Part shown: positions 26,313 through 35,776 of the stretch, piece after piece
How the letters are laid out: every line of letters starts with the position of its first letter
Numbering within the stretch: position 1 is the stretch's first letter
Source: JABDJX01 sp039942715
GTDB lineage: Bacteria; Pseudomonadota; Alphaproteobacteria; Rhodobacterales; Rhodobacteraceae
NCBI GenBank assembly: GCA_039942715.1
Contig: JBDVBY010000007.1
Coordinates: 496,001-560,000, forward strand
Length of the DNA stretch: 64,000 nt
Reading direction: 5' to 3'
Notes under the pieces: generated by a model
What the model saw: only the letters and a program-made list of their open reading frames with translations
The model's database searches: none
What the model was told of the DNA's origin: nothing
Made by a program: the position numbers and the translations under genes

Positions 26313-27624
26313 CTCTGGCTGCCTTGATGTATTTCAGTGGGTTGACGGCTTTACCACCCACGCGGATTTCATAGTGAAGATGCGTGCCCGTCGACCGTCC
26401 GGTATTTCCCATATCACCGATGCGTTCCCCGCGCGAGACCCTGTCTCCCACATTTACGCGGATCTTAGATAAGTGTGCGTATCTTGTCTCATATCCGAAG
26501 TCGTGACGTATTTTTATTAAGTTTCCGTATCCACCTTGACGGCCCGCATGCACCACAACGCCGTCGGCAGTGGCGTGAATCGGCGTACCAGTCGGTCCGG
26601 CGTAGTCGTGACCCTCGTGTTGGCGTCCCCACCGAGGACCAAAACCCGAGGTCGAACGATAAGTGCCGCGCACCGGAAAGCTGAACGGGATTTTCTCGGC
26701 TGCGATGCGATAGAGGTTCACCGCGTCAAGCTGAGCCAGAACATCGTTGGCCCGGGTTGTCAGCGGATCCACCTCGGCGTCACCACTGGTGGAAAACGTG
26801 AAGGGCGTCAGCGGCCCCCCTTGCCCGGAGTAACTGCGGCGCACTTGCTCGATGATGCTATCGGTGGGTAGGCCCACAGCGTCAAACATCTCGTCTATTG
26901 GGGTCAGCGAGGTTGTAACGGCGTCCTCGATCTGGGCGAAAATACGTTCGTTCCGCTCGGCCTCTAAGCGTTGGTCAAGGGCGACGCGGTCCAGATGAAT
27001 TTCGGCTTCATCGACATATTCAGACATGTCATCACGCTCGGAGGCCAGATTACCTAAGGCGGCTGTCATAAACCCAAGCGTGGTTTCCAGATCGGCCATA
27101 CGCGACACATCAGGCTGTTCTGCTTCGGTTTCGGCCAGTTGTGCGGTGAGCGTTTCGGCGCGTTTGCGGGCGTCGTCGCGTTCTTTCATCGTATCGCGCA
27201 GCGTGCCTGCGATCACGTCTACTCCGGTTTCCGCCTCGCGCAAGCGATCCTCGGACGACAACAGTCGTGACTGCATCGCTGAGACTTCGGCCAACGCAAT
27301 GGCAAACCGTTCTTGCGCTTGTGCCGCTTCGCGCGCGCGCGCATCGCGTTCGCCAGCCAGTTCGTTCAACCGGGATTCATAAACCGCCTGATCGCGCAGC
27401 GCCTGTTCGCGCAGATCGCCCGCGCCAAGCGTGTGCATCAGCAAAATCGCAGATGAAATGATCGACCAGCCAAGCAGCAAAGCACAGCCCGTCAGTCCGG
27501 TAAATTGTGTGAGAGGGGAGAGACGAATAAAGCGTGTTTCTGTGTCAGACCGAAGGAACAGGCGTTGTTCAGGAAAGCTGCGTTCCACAGCGTGGTTTAG
27601 TTTTCGAAAAATACTCTGCGTCAC
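26302..27624 (-). CDS. Membrane-anchored M23 (LytM-type) peptidase with coiled coil
   Basis: The 440-residue protein has one membrane span (about 42-66), a long heptad-rich coiled coil (about 70-235, Glu/Arg/Leu rich), a linker, and a C-terminal M23 domain (about 320-430) with zinc ligands in HEGHD (His 336, Asp 340) and THLHYE (His 415 and His 417). Catalytic residues look intact, so it is a true endopeptidase. The GTG at 27624 gives a family-like start (TQSIFRKLNHAVERSFPEQ); a TTG at 27657 would add 11 residues. It is the first gene of the M23-bactofilin operon. Confidence 0.9.
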   Translation of the reverse strand: MTQSIFRKLNHAVERSFPEQRLFLRSDTETRFIRLSPLTQFTGLTGCALLLGWSIISSAILLMHTLGAGDLREQALRDQAVYESRLNELAGERDARAREAAQAQERFAIALAEVSAMQSRLLSSEDRLREAETGVDVIAGTLRDTMKERDDARKRAETLTAQLAETEAEQPDVSRMADLETTLGFMTAALGNLASERDDMSEYVDEAEIHLDRVALDQRLEAERNERIFAQIEDAVTTSLTPIDEMFDAVGLPTDSIIEQVRRSYSGQGGPLTPFTFSTSGDAEVDPLTTRANDVLAQLDAVNLYRIAAEKIPFSFPVRGTYRSTSGFGPRWGRQHEGHDYAGPTGTPIHATADGVVVHAGRQGGYGNLIKIRHDFGYETRYAHLSKIRVNVGDRVSRGERIGDMGNTGRSTGTHLHYEIRVGGKAVNPLKYIKAARDVF

Positions 27625-27780
27625 TATAACGGTGTCCCATCCGGTGCGTATCTGCAAAGGCTGTCCCGGCCTTTACCCGGCAAGTGTTAATGAATGCGCA
27701 ATTATCAGGCAACCACACAGCCATAGACGCGCGACTTCCCCCGCTTATGGACGGTAAATGGGCGGTTTTTTGCCGATCTC

Positions 27781-28623
27781 TTAGAGAGATTCGGTGAGCG
27801 GCCAATAGAAATCTGGCGGAATTCCGGCTTCGGCGCGTTTTTCTTCGTTAAATGGCGGCTTTAGCGTGCTGTGGAAATACTTGCGTACTAGCGCGTGAAA
27901 CAGCGGTTTGGGGTCTGTTTCGTCGCGCCCGCACAAATAGTGGAACCACTTTGAACCGTAGGCGACATGCGCGACCTCTTCAGAGTAGATCACCTCAAGT
28001 GCCTCAACGGCTCCGTCCGCTTTGGCGCGTTTAAACACCTCAATCATCCCCGGTGTTACATCCAAGCCGCGTGCTTCAAGCACCATCGGGACCACGGCCA
28101 AGCGACCCATGTGATCGTGCGCGGTATCGCTTGCGGCGCGCCACATGCCAGCATGTGCGGGCAGGGCGCCGTAGTGGTTGCCCATATCTTCCAGACAGTC
28201 GCACACCAGATTGAAGTGTTTGGACTCCTCCGCCGCAGCCTGCACCCAATCATCGTAATAACCGGGCGGCATTTTGATGTGCGAAAAACGCGCAATCAGG
28301 TCCCAGTGAAGATCAACCGCGTTCAGTTCGATATGTGCGACCGCGTGGAGCAGCGCGATACGCCCTTCTGGCGTGCCCGGCTTGCGCTTTGGGACATCGC
28401 GCGGGTCGAGAAGTGCAGGCGCATCAGGTCGAGCGGGCATATCTGGAGGGGTGGCCGTTCCAATTTCAAGGTCGGACCCGGCTTTGCGATGCTCAAACCA
28501 AGTTGCTGCGTGCCGTTTGGACAGCGCTGTTTTTGCACGCCCGTCCGCAGTGCTTAAAACGTCAACCGCCATATCGCTGAGCGTCGCTATATTCATTCCC
28601 GAATTTCCCATAGGCTCACGCAT
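27781..28623 (-). CDS. DUF455 ferritin-like protein
   Basis: The 280-residue protein has the DUF455 pattern of a four-helix bundle with carboxylate/His motifs: HAVAHIELNAVDLHWD, AAAEESKHFNLV and IYSEEVAHVAYG. The paired ExxH-type motifs imply a di-metal centre, as in ferritin-like oxidases, but no reaction is established. Three in-frame ATGs (28623, 28611 and 28596) compete and none has a clear ribosome site; the longest is given. It is divergent from the class V aminotransferase. Confidence 0.82.
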   Translation of the reverse strand: MREPMGNSGMNIATLSDMAVDVLSTADGRAKTALSKRHAATWFEHRKAGSDLEIGTATPPDMPARPDAPALLDPRDVPKRKPGTPEGRIALLHAVAHIELNAVDLHWDLIARFSHIKMPPGYYDDWVQAAAEESKHFNLVCDCLEDMGNHYGALPAHAGMWRAASDTAHDHMGRLAVVPMVLEARGLDVTPGMIEVFKRAKADGAVEALEVIYSEEVAHVAYGSKWFHYLCGRDETDPKPLFHALVRKYFHSTLKPPFNEEKRAEAGIPPDFYWPLTESL

Positions 28624-28677
28624 CTCTTAAAGGCTCCACGTATGGGGTCAACGCGGGGTTTGAAACGCAAAAGGCTA

Positions 28678-28689
28678 TTTTGTATACCA
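28678..28689. promoter_or_regulatory. Candidate GntR-type operator, TTTTGTATACCA
   Basis: The 12-mer sits 65 bases upstream of the class V aminotransferase start and recurs exactly at 62262-62273 upstream of acnA/DUF1223, in both cases preceded by AAGGC. Its core TTGTATACCA fits the loose TNGTNNACNA-type pattern of GntR-FCD regulators. No regulator has been linked to it. Confidence 0.35.
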
Positions 28690-28753
28690 AGATAGACTTT
28701 GCATCACCGCTTTTGGCCCGCTAGCACATCCCAAAGCGATGAGAGGGACCATC

Positions 28754-29881
28754 ATGAGCGCACTTTTAGATGATATTGATCCAGACGGTTTGCTGGAATT
28801 TTCGGTGGTGTTTACCGACCGTTCTTTGAACAGCATGAGCCTCGCTTTTCAAAAGGTTATGACCGATATCTCATCCATCCTTCGCGAGGTTTATAACGCA
28901 GACGGCGTCGCACTTGTGCCCGGTGGCGGCACTTATGCGATGGAAGCAGTTGCGCGCCAGTTGGCAGAAGGTGAAACCGTGATGGTGATCCGCAACGGAT
29001 GGTTTTCCTATCGTTGGACGCAGATTTTTGAAGCCGCCAAGCTGCCAGCCGAAGAGATTGTGATGATGGCGCGCCGCACCGGCAACGACGCGCAGGCCGC
29101 TTTTGCGCCCGCGCCGATTGACGAGGTTGTCGCTAAAATTCACGAAGCAAGACCCTCGGTGGTGTTTGCGCCGCACGTGGAAACATCCGCAGGCATGATC
29201 CTGCCGGACGACTATATAAAGGCGATCACTGAAGCTGCGCACGAAGTGGGCGCGCTCTTTGTCCTAGATTGCATCGCGTCGGGGTGTGCGTGGGTTGATA
29301 TGAAAGCGCTTGGCGTGGATGTGGTGATCTCGGCGCCGCAAAAAGGCTGGTCGGCCTCGCCTTCGGCAGGTCTTGTGATGATGTCAGAAGCTGCACTTGA
29401 GCGGGTGCGCGCGCGACAGTCCTCAAGTTTTGCAGTTGATCTAGGCAAGTGGCTGACGATCATGGAAGCCTATGAAAACGGCGGGCATGCCTATCACGCA
29501 ACAATGCCAACGGATGCGCTGAAAGGGTTTCGAGACGTCATGCTTGAAACCAAAGCCTATGGGTTTTCGCGGATGAAAGAGGCGCAGTGGGAGCAGGGCC
29601 ACCGCGTGCGCGCTTTGCTTGAAGATAAAGGCTTTCGCTCGGTCGCAGCCGACGGCTTTGGCGCACCGGGTGTTGTGGTCTGTTACACGGATCGCCCCGA
29701 GCTGAAAACAGGTAGCGCTTTTGCCGCAGAGGGTGTGCAGATTGCCGCAGGTGTCCCGCTGATGGTCGGTGAAGGGGATGGCTATTCCAGCTTCCGCATC
29801 GGATTGTTCGGTAAGGATAAACTTGAGGATGTCGACGGTTCAGTTGCACGATTGAAAGCTGTTCTGGATACGGTCGCCTAG
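28754..29881 (+). CDS. Class V PLP aminotransferase (serine/alanine:glyoxylate type)
   Basis: The 375-residue enzyme shows the class V pattern: PGGGTYAMEAV (PLP phosphate loop, about 57-67), His 141 in APHVETSAG, Asp 172 in FVLDCIASG, and Schiff-base Lys 197 in SAPQKGWSASPSAG. Members use serine, alanine or (in purine catabolism) ureidoglycine with glyoxylate; the substrate here is open. The ATG at 28754 follows GAGAGGGA. Its stop overlaps the stop of the convergent UbiH-type gene (CTAG). Confidence 0.88.
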   Translation: MSALLDDIDPDGLLEFSVVFTDRSLNSMSLAFQKVMTDISSILREVYNADGVALVPGGGTYAMEAVARQLAEGETVMVIRNGWFSYRWTQIFEAAKLPAEEIVMMARRTGNDAQAAFAPAPIDEVVAKIHEARPSVVFAPHVETSAGMILPDDYIKAITEAAHEVGALFVLDCIASGCAWVDMKALGVDVVISAPQKGWSASPSAGLVMMSEAALERVRARQSSSFAVDLGKWLTIMEAYENGGHAYHATMPTDALKGFRDVMLETKAYGFSRMKEAQWEQGHRVRALLEDKGFRSVAADGFGAPGVVVCYTDRPELKTGSAFAAEGVQIAAGVPLMVGEGDGYSSFRIGLFGKDKLEDVDGSVARLKAVLDTVA

Positions 29882-31062
29882 CCCATCCCGGCTTTCATGA
29901 CAGAGCGCCGGATCGGGCGCACATCATGCACAAGCTTGAGCCCTGCGCTGCGCAGCGTCTGAACCGGTGCGTCGCCAGAGCGGCATATACGATTATAGAT
30001 ATCGACCACGCGGGCGCGGGCTGCAATATCGCGGGTACGGGCTTTGGTGAAGGCCTTTAGAAACTCTTGCGCGCCAAGGTTTTCGGGCGTGGTTTTGGCC
30101 AGCTCTAGCAACGTGGCGGCATCTTTGAGCGAGGTGTTCAGTCCCTGCGCGCCGATGGGAGGCAAGACATGGGCGGCTTCAGCAATCACTGCGACACGGC
30201 GCGTCGAGAGGCGTTCTGCGGTTTGTGTGATGACAGGCCAGATACGGCGCGGCGAGGTCAAGGTCAGCGCGCCCAGCACATTGCACGCGCGTTCGGTGAC
30301 GGCAGCAGAGAACGCGGTCTCGTCCAGTGCCATCAGTTCTTGGGCGCGCGCACCATCGTTCATCCAGACCACCGCCGAGGCGGGACAGCCATCGACATCG
30401 GGCAGTGGCACCAGAACGAACGCGCCACCATGGTGGTAGATTTCAGTTGAAATGCAGTCGTGCGGCGCCTTGTGCGTGACAGCAAAGGCCAGCGCCTTTT
30501 GCCCGTAGCGTGTGGTGGAAACACCGATGCCAGCGGCCGTGCGCAAAGGAGAGGCGCGTCCATCCGCAGCGATGGCGAGTTTAGCGCGCACGCGTGAGCG
30601 GTCGGTGAGTGTGATCATTGCTTCGTTGTCGCGTGCGAGCAGGGATTTGAATCCGGTGCCAAGGCGCAGATCAATTGTGGGTTCGTCCATCGCCGCTTGC
30701 GTCATGACTTTGCGGGTAAGCCAGTTGGGCAAGTTCCAGCCAAAAGCCGCTTCGTTCAGATCGCTGGATTGAAACGTACGTTCGGTTTGAATTTCAGGCG
30801 GCGTGCCTTTGGTGTCGATGACGCGCAACGCCTCGAGCGGAGTGGCATGGTCGGCCAATGCGCTCCAGATGCCTGCGGTTTCCAAAAGCGCGCGGGCAGG
30901 CTGAAGAAACGCGGTTGAACGCAAATCAGAGCCATCGCTGTCCATCGCTTTGGGAGGTGGGGCCGGGTCGGCTAGAACGACGGAAAAGCCTGCGTTTGCA
31001 AAGCCAAGTGCCGTGGACAGGCCCGCGATGCCGCCGCCGGAGATAAAGACGTCTGTGTTCAT
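29878..31062 (-). CDS. UbiH/UbiF/VisC-type FAD-dependent ring hydroxylase
   Basis: The 394-residue flavoprotein has an N-terminal Rossmann fold with GGGIAG (9-14), a central FAD-binding region with AADGRASPLR and a C-terminal FAD motif at VIAEAAHVLPPIGAQGLNTSLKDA, which is the ubiquinone hydroxylase signature. It would add a ring hydroxyl during ubiquinone synthesis at the membrane face; which carbon (C5, C6 or C1) cannot be read from the sequence. Upstream on the same strand is the HAD gene, separated by repeat copy 4. Confidence 0.9.
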   Translation of the reverse strand: MNTDVFISGGGIAGLSTALGFANAGFSVVLADPAPPPKAMDSDGSDLRSTAFLQPARALLETAGIWSALADHATPLEALRVIDTKGTPPEIQTERTFQSSDLNEAAFGWNLPNWLTRKVMTQAAMDEPTIDLRLGTGFKSLLARDNEAMITLTDRSRVRAKLAIAADGRASPLRTAAGIGVSTTRYGQKALAFAVTHKAPHDCISTEIYHHGGAFVLVPLPDVDGCPASAVVWMNDGARAQELMALDETAFSAAVTERACNVLGALTLTSPRRIWPVITQTAERLSTRRVAVIAEAAHVLPPIGAQGLNTSLKDAATLLELAKTTPENLGAQEFLKAFTKARTRDIAARARVVDIYNRICRSGDAPVQTLRSAGLKLVHDVRPIRRSVMKAGMG

Positions 31063-31128
31063 GTGGGGAAGGTAGGGCTGATTGTTGGGGCTGCAAAGGG
31101 ATGTGTTGTCGCATTTTGCGTCGATTTT

Positions 31129-31186
31129 GGGGGCTTTGCCCCGCTCACTGCGTTCGCCCCCCAGGATATTTTAACCAAGAAGAATA
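31129..31186 (+). repeat. Roseobacter-type hairpin repeat, copy 4
   Basis: GGGGGCTTTGCCCCGCTC is followed by ACTGCGTTCGCCCCCCAGGATATTTTAACCAAGAAG, the same C-run, ATATTT and ACCAAGAAG tail as in the other copies. It fills the gap between the HAD stop and the UbiH-type start (both minus strand), with its tail next to the HAD stop. Confidence 0.7.
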
Positions 31187-31201
31187 ACAATTTGAGTAAA
31201 A

Positions 31202-31858
31202 TTAGATCAGCTTTTGCAGGAAAGCCGTGAGGTCGTCGGTGTGATGGTGCACGAAGGGTTTGGATTGTGCATCGGGGGCGACGTGAATTGTGCGCATGCC
31301 CAAGTGATAGGGGGCCTCGAGGTTGCGAATATCATCCTCGAACATGGCCGCGGAGGTGTACGCAAAGCCGTCGATTTGGGCGATGGTCTCAAAGGCTGCG
31401 CGCTCGGGTTTGGGGATAAAAGTGGCATGCTCGACGCCGTAGACGGCTTCAAAGCACTGCTCGATGCCGCGCGCAGCCAGAACGCGGCGCGCGTAAGGTT
31501 CACAGCCATTGGTGTAAACGATGGCGCGACCCGGCAATTTGGTGATGGCTTTTGCGAGGTCCGGGGCTGGCTCCAGGTGATCCAGCGAGATGTCGTGTAC
31601 GTCATTGAGGTAAGGCGCTGGGTCTACGTTGTGCTCGCGCATCAGCCCTGCCAGCGTTGTGCCGTAGGTGTGCCAGTAGTGTTTGCGCAGTCGATCAGCC
31701 TCGGGTCGGTCCACCGATAGCGTGGTTGCGACCCAATCTGTCATCTTGACTTCGATCTGATCGAAAAGCCGCGCTTCGGGGGGATAAAGCGTGTTGTCGA
31801 GATCAAAAATCCAAGTCGTCACATGGGAAAAGTGCTTCTTAGGCATGGGATTGGACAT
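31202..31858 (-). CDS. HAD-superfamily pyrimidine 5'-nucleotidase-like phosphatase
   Basis: The 218-residue enzyme has HAD motif I FDLDNTLYPP (18-27), motif II VYTNGCEPYA and a late motif with FEDDIRNLEAP. This pattern matches the SDT1/PHM8-type pyrimidine 5'-nucleotidases. The start is uncertain: ATGs at 31858 and 31846 both lack a good ribosome site, while the open frame continues upstream to 32164 through the promoter of the divergent gntR gene and is not credible as coding. The gene is separated from UbiH by repeat copy 4. Confidence 0.85.
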   Translation of the reverse strand: MSNPMPKKHFSHVTTWIFDLDNTLYPPEARLFDQIEVKMTDWVATTLSVDRPEADRLRKHYWHTYGTTLAGLMREHNVDPAPYLNDVHDISLDHLEPAPDLAKAITKLPGRAIVYTNGCEPYARRVLAARGIEQCFEAVYGVEHATFIPKPERAAFETIAQIDGFAYTSAAMFEDDIRNLEAPYHLGMRTIHVAPDAQSKPFVHHHTDDLTAFLQKLI

Positions 31859-31942
31859 AGCGTGGTGGGGTGGCTTGAGCAACGTGATGCTTGCATCCGG
31901 CTGCGTTGCTTCTATCGTTCTGCGCAAGGGAGAGCGGAAACG

Positions 31943-32614
31943 ATGAACGATACGACACGAGCCGGCCAGACTGACGCCTATCAATTGATCCTGCACGCCA
32001 TTGATATTGGCACTTATCGCCCCGGAGATCGCCTTGTGGAAAGCGAGCTTGCGGATCGTTTTGGTGTGTCGCGCACGCCGATCCGCGAAGCGCTTCAGCG
32101 CCTTGAAACGCAATCGCTTTTGTCGCGCGACGGGCGCTCGCTTGTGGTGGCAACGCTTGATCACAATCAGATGGCCGAGCTTTATGTGGTGCGCTCTGAG
32201 TTAGAGGCGCTGGCCGCACGGCTTGCCGCCCAGCACGCCAGTGAAGAAGAGGTGCGCTTGTTGCGTGAAATGGTTGAAGAAGACAAAGCGCTGGTGAGTG
32301 ATCCGGTGGCTTTGGCGCGCACCAACAGACGGTTTCACCGTCAGGTGCATCTGGCCTCTCACAACCGGTATTTGGTGCAACAGCTTGATCTGGTCTATCG
32401 CTCGATGGCGCTGATGGCGACGACGTCATTGGCAGCCAAAGGACGCTCGACTGTGGCAATGGCGGAGCACGAGGCGATTGTTGATGCAATTGCGCGTCGG
32501 GACGGCGAGGCGGCGTATGATGGGTTGAAAGGTCACATCAGTCGGGCGTTTGAGGCGCGTCTGCGTCAGGACGCTGAAGAAAGCGCAAAGAACGACCAGC
32601 CCGGCGCAGAATAG
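31943..32614 (+). CDS. GntR-family transcriptional regulator (FadR/FCD subfamily)
   Basis: The 223-residue regulator has an N-terminal winged HTH (about 10-70, with GDRLVESELADRFGVSRTPIREALQRLE) and an all-helical FCD effector domain (about 80-210) with His/Asp metal-ligand positions in FHRQVHLASHN and AEHEAIVDAI. The ligand is unknown. GGGAGAG precedes the ATG at 31943. Its last 77 bases overlap the 3' end of the convergent glycosyltransferase gene. It is divergent from the HAD gene, a possible target. Confidence 0.9.
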   Translation: MNDTTRAGQTDAYQLILHAIDIGTYRPGDRLVESELADRFGVSRTPIREALQRLETQSLLSRDGRSLVVATLDHNQMAELYVVRSELEALAARLAAQHASEEEVRLLREMVEEDKALVSDPVALARTNRRFHRQVHLASHNRYLVQQLDLVYRSMALMATTSLAAKGRSTVAMAEHEAIVDAIARRDGEAAYDGLKGHISRAFEARLRQDAEESAKNDQPGAE

Positions 32615-34337
32615 AGCGTTTTGGCTTGGGCGCGCGCCCGTGGCTGGTTTTGTCCCAGTAAAACGGATTGGTGAACAGCTCTGCAAATCCTTTCCATGAG
32701 GCAATCGCGGCCAATGGAAAATAGAGGTGCATCACTGGAACCCATTTGATCAGCCAGCGGCGTTTGGGGCCAGCGACGGCAAAGGCTGCCATGCTCATCG
32801 TGGCAATCTCTGCGAGCAGGAACAGGGCGGCTATGAAGAGGATCACGCCGTAGGGTGCGATCTCTGTGACCGGGTGATAAAAGCCAAAAGGCACCAGCCA
32901 AAAGGACCAAAGAAGCGGGGCCATAACGAACTGGGTCAACGTGCCAAGGAACAGGATTTGCACACCGATAAATTTCCACGCACCAAGCTCTCCCAAAAGC
33001 CTCAACGGGTCGCGCATGTGCACCGCCCATGTCACCGCATATCCTTTGATCCAGCGCGAGCGTTGGCGCACCCAGGCTGGCACAGATGATGTGGCCTCTT
33101 CTTGTGTAACGCTATCGACAAAGGCCGCTGTATAGCCGCGGCGGGCCAAGCGCACGCCTAGATCCGCATCTTCGGTTACGTTGTGGGCATCCCAGCGACC
33201 CAGATCCTCAAGCGCACGGCGACGGAAAAAGACCGTGGTGCCCTCCAGTGGAATGACGATGCCAATGCGCACCATGCCGGGCAGGATCAGACGAAACCAC
33301 ATAGCGTAATCAATGGTGAAACACCGCGTCAGCCAGTTTTGAGGCGCGTTGTAGAAATCCAAGACCCCTTGCAGACACGCCACGTTTGGTTTGGCGCGGG
33401 CAAATCCAGCGGCAACTTTGCGCAACTGGTCTTTGGCAGGCATATCTTCGGCGTCATAGATGCCCACGATATCGCCGTTGGTAAAATCCAGCGCATAATT
33501 CATCGCGCGCGGTTTGGTGCGCAGCGTCCCATAAGGCACGCGCACGATGCGCATCCACTCTGGCAGATCAGCCCATGCCAGAACATCGGCCGTTTGCGTG
33601 TCGCGCTCCTCTAAGATCAGGCACACTTCAAGGCGACCTTTGGGGTAATCCAGTGCGTTCAGACGGGCAACCAAATCGGCTGCGATGTCTTGTTCTTTGA
33701 ATAAGGGCACCAGAAGCGAGATGCTGGGCAAAGCGCCGACTTCGATGCGATGGGCGCGGCTGCTGGTCCAAAGCGCGCCCTTGCGACGAGAGTGGAGCAG
33801 CTCGACAAATGCGGCGGTGGCACGCAGGCCGGTGGTCGCACACAAAGAGAGCACCGTCCAAAATGTCAGTGCCAGCAAAGTCGCGGAAGGCCAAAGCGCT
33901 GCCGATCCGCCCAAAATCGACAAAAGACAAAGCGTTACAATCGCGACGCGCCGGCCAGACCAATCCCGGCAACTTTCCCGCCGGGGCGCACAGTTCTCTG
34001 CGCGCGTCACATGATGGGCCCCGCGCACGTGGCAGGCGGTTGCGCAGATGTTGTCTTTTGTTCTGTGGCAATAGGCGACGGGGCCGAGCTTTTCAGTCAA
34101 TGTGTCGTACAATGCATCGAATGTATCCGGTGACGCACAGGCGACAGGGGTGAGCGCGCCTTGGGGAATCAAGGGCAGGACATCGTGTTGCAAGATGAAG
34201 CCCCAGCCAAGTGTATCAATGCCACGCGGGTCGGCGGCCAGCGAGATCAGCGGGGCCTTTGTGACGCGGCGTGCGCGGGGGCTGTGCCTGCGAAACTGCG
34301 GCGTTAATAACAAAGGAAATGGGGAAAGAGCACTCAC
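32538..34337 (-). CDS. Membrane family 2 glycosyltransferase
   Basis: The 599-residue protein has an N-terminal cytoplasmic region (about 40-110) resembling the GspE/MshE N-domain found in front of some GT2 enzymes, a membrane pair (about 130-175), a GT-A domain with DAED (295-298), TED (388-390) and the processive-type QRSRW (425-429), and three to four C-terminal spans. This D,D,D,QxxRW set indicates a processive polysaccharide synthase-like enzyme, exporting or lipid-linked; the sugar is unknown. The start is GTG (34337). It lies 71 bases downstream of the acyltransferase on the same strand and may form a surface-polysaccharide unit with it. The C-terminus overlaps convergent gntR by 77 bases. 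Confidence 0.85.
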   Translation of the reverse strand: MSALSPFPLLLTPQFRRHSPRARRVTKAPLISLAADPRGIDTLGWGFILQHDVLPLIPQGALTPVACASPDTFDALYDTLTEKLGPVAYCHRTKDNICATACHVRGAHHVTRAENCAPRRESCRDWSGRRVAIVTLCLLSILGGSAALWPSATLLALTFWTVLSLCATTGLRATAAFVELLHSRRKGALWTSSRAHRIEVGALPSISLLVPLFKEQDIAADLVARLNALDYPKGRLEVCLILEERDTQTADVLAWADLPEWMRIVRVPYGTLRTKPRAMNYALDFTNGDIVGIYDAEDMPAKDQLRKVAAGFARAKPNVACLQGVLDFYNAPQNWLTRCFTIDYAMWFRLILPGMVRIGIVIPLEGTTVFFRRRALEDLGRWDAHNVTEDADLGVRLARRGYTAAFVDSVTQEEATSSVPAWVRQRSRWIKGYAVTWAVHMRDPLRLLGELGAWKFIGVQILFLGTLTQFVMAPLLWSFWLVPFGFYHPVTEIAPYGVILFIAALFLLAEIATMSMAAFAVAGPKRRWLIKWVPVMHLYFPLAAIASWKGFAELFTNPFYWDKTSHGRAPKPKRSILRRAGRSLRFLQRPDADAPQTPD

Positions 34338-34408
34338 GACCGCAAACCTGACTTAAAACAACAGGTCTTGGTGATCGCACGCGGGTCGTTAAACGTTTAT
34401 TAAAAACC

Positions 34409-35740
34409 CTAGAGTTTTCCTGGGGCAAGCGAGCGCGTGGCCAGATAAACGCCGATTGCCACCAGCAAAACTGCGATCCAGTTTACGCCCAATGCGCTAG
34501 CTGCACCGATGCCGCTTAGCGCCATCATCACAAGGCCCGCACATGTCATCACGGCGCCGACCATCGCTTGGGCCGGGCCAGGAATGGCGTCACCTTTGGC
34601 GCTTGAAGCACTTTCGAATGCCATAAAGATCAGCACGAAGGGCACCAAAGCGGCTGCATAAACCAACAGCCAAATCGGGCGCGCCGACCACCAAGCGCCA
34701 ATGCCGGGTTCGACCGAAAGCCCAATGCCACCCAAAAGAGTTACGACAAGGGCGACGACGACGATCATCGCTGTCATGTGCCACAGATAAATCGACATGA
34801 TCATCTGGTTCATGACGATCACCCAGGACCACGGGCGCGTGTTTTGCAACCAGCGCTGGGCCGGACTTTCGACAAGCAGGACAACGCCGACCTGCATCAT
34901 GCCAACGGCCAGCATCGCGACGGTCGGGGGCAGGGTGTTTGACACCTCTTCGCCCGGCACTGAAACCATCGAGATCGGATAGCCCAATTTCGCCAGCAGG
35001 ATGTAAAGAGCGGTGACGCCAAGCGCGATAAAGCCAAGCGCGTAAGTCTTTGGCTTTTCTGCGCTTTGCCACCAATATCCAAGCTGATGGACGCAAAGCC
35101 ACACAAAGCCGTAATTGCTCCAACGCAGCCAGTCCTGATCAAAGCTGAAGGCGATGAAGTCAACAGCGACAGCTGCAACGCCAAGCAGCACAACGGAAAG
35201 AAAGCCGATCTTGTCCCAAAGCTTGTAGCTAAGTGGTACAAACATTGTGATCATGATGTAGACGGCCAAAAACCAGATCGGCACAAGCGCGGCTTGGCTC
35301 GCGTTTGCGATCATTTCATGGGACACGCCCATTTGACTTGCGACAAATGCGATGGCGGCCCAGACCAGCACAAGCGGCAGTGTGGGTTTAAGCAGGCGCG
35401 ATAAACGCCCCGACGCCCATATGCGGGCACGGATCGGGTCTCTACGGGCGGAATTCCACGACAGACCATTGGCAAAGCCGCCAACGAAAAAGAACACAGG
35501 CATCACCTGAAACAACCATGTCGCATATTGCGTCCAACGCTGTTCGGCCAGCAGGATTGTCAGATCAATCTCGCCACGAATGACGGGGGCGACCAACAGC
35601 CAGTGGCCAAGGATCACAAAACTGATTGCGATAGCGCGATACAAATCAACTGCGCGATTGCGCGACGCAGGCGTGTTTTCCGCCGCCCACCGCGCCCGCG
35701 CCAGCATCCCTTTGGGCATTTCTGTCGTTGTATCACTCAT
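34409..35740 (-). CDS. Acyltransferase 3-family membrane protein
   Basis: The 443-residue protein has about ten spans and an N-terminal RAVDLYRAIAISFVILGHW motif (29-47) typical of the Acyl_transf_3 family, whose catalytic His lies in that first span. These enzymes O-acylate sugars of envelope polysaccharides or lipids; pairing with the downstream GT2 gene suggests that kind of target. The promoter region to the right holds two inverted repeats (35777-35789 and 35809-35832). Confidence 0.85.
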   Translation of the reverse strand: MSDTTTEMPKGMLARARWAAENTPASRNRAVDLYRAIAISFVILGHWLLVAPVIRGEIDLTILLAEQRWTQYATWLFQVMPVFFFVGGFANGLSWNSARRDPIRARIWASGRLSRLLKPTLPLVLVWAAIAFVASQMGVSHEMIANASQAALVPIWFLAVYIMITMFVPLSYKLWDKIGFLSVVLLGVAAVAVDFIAFSFDQDWLRWSNYGFVWLCVHQLGYWWQSAEKPKTYALGFIALGVTALYILLAKLGYPISMVSVPGEEVSNTLPPTVAMLAVGMMQVGVVLLVESPAQRWLQNTRPWSWVIVMNQMIMSIYLWHMTAMIVVVALVVTLLGGIGLSVEPGIGAWWSARPIWLLVYAAALVPFVLIFMAFESASSAKGDAIPGPAQAMVGAVMTCAGLVMMALSGIGAASALGVNWIAVLLVAIGVYLATRSLAPGKL

Positions 35741-35776
35741 CGCGTTTGCCTTCTTGATTGGCCCTTTTAGTGTTTA

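Noticed and set aside
31859..32164. N-terminal extension of the HAD phosphatase
   Set aside because: It crosses the gntR start and reads antisense to the gntR HTH; homologous proteins begin near the DLDNT motif.
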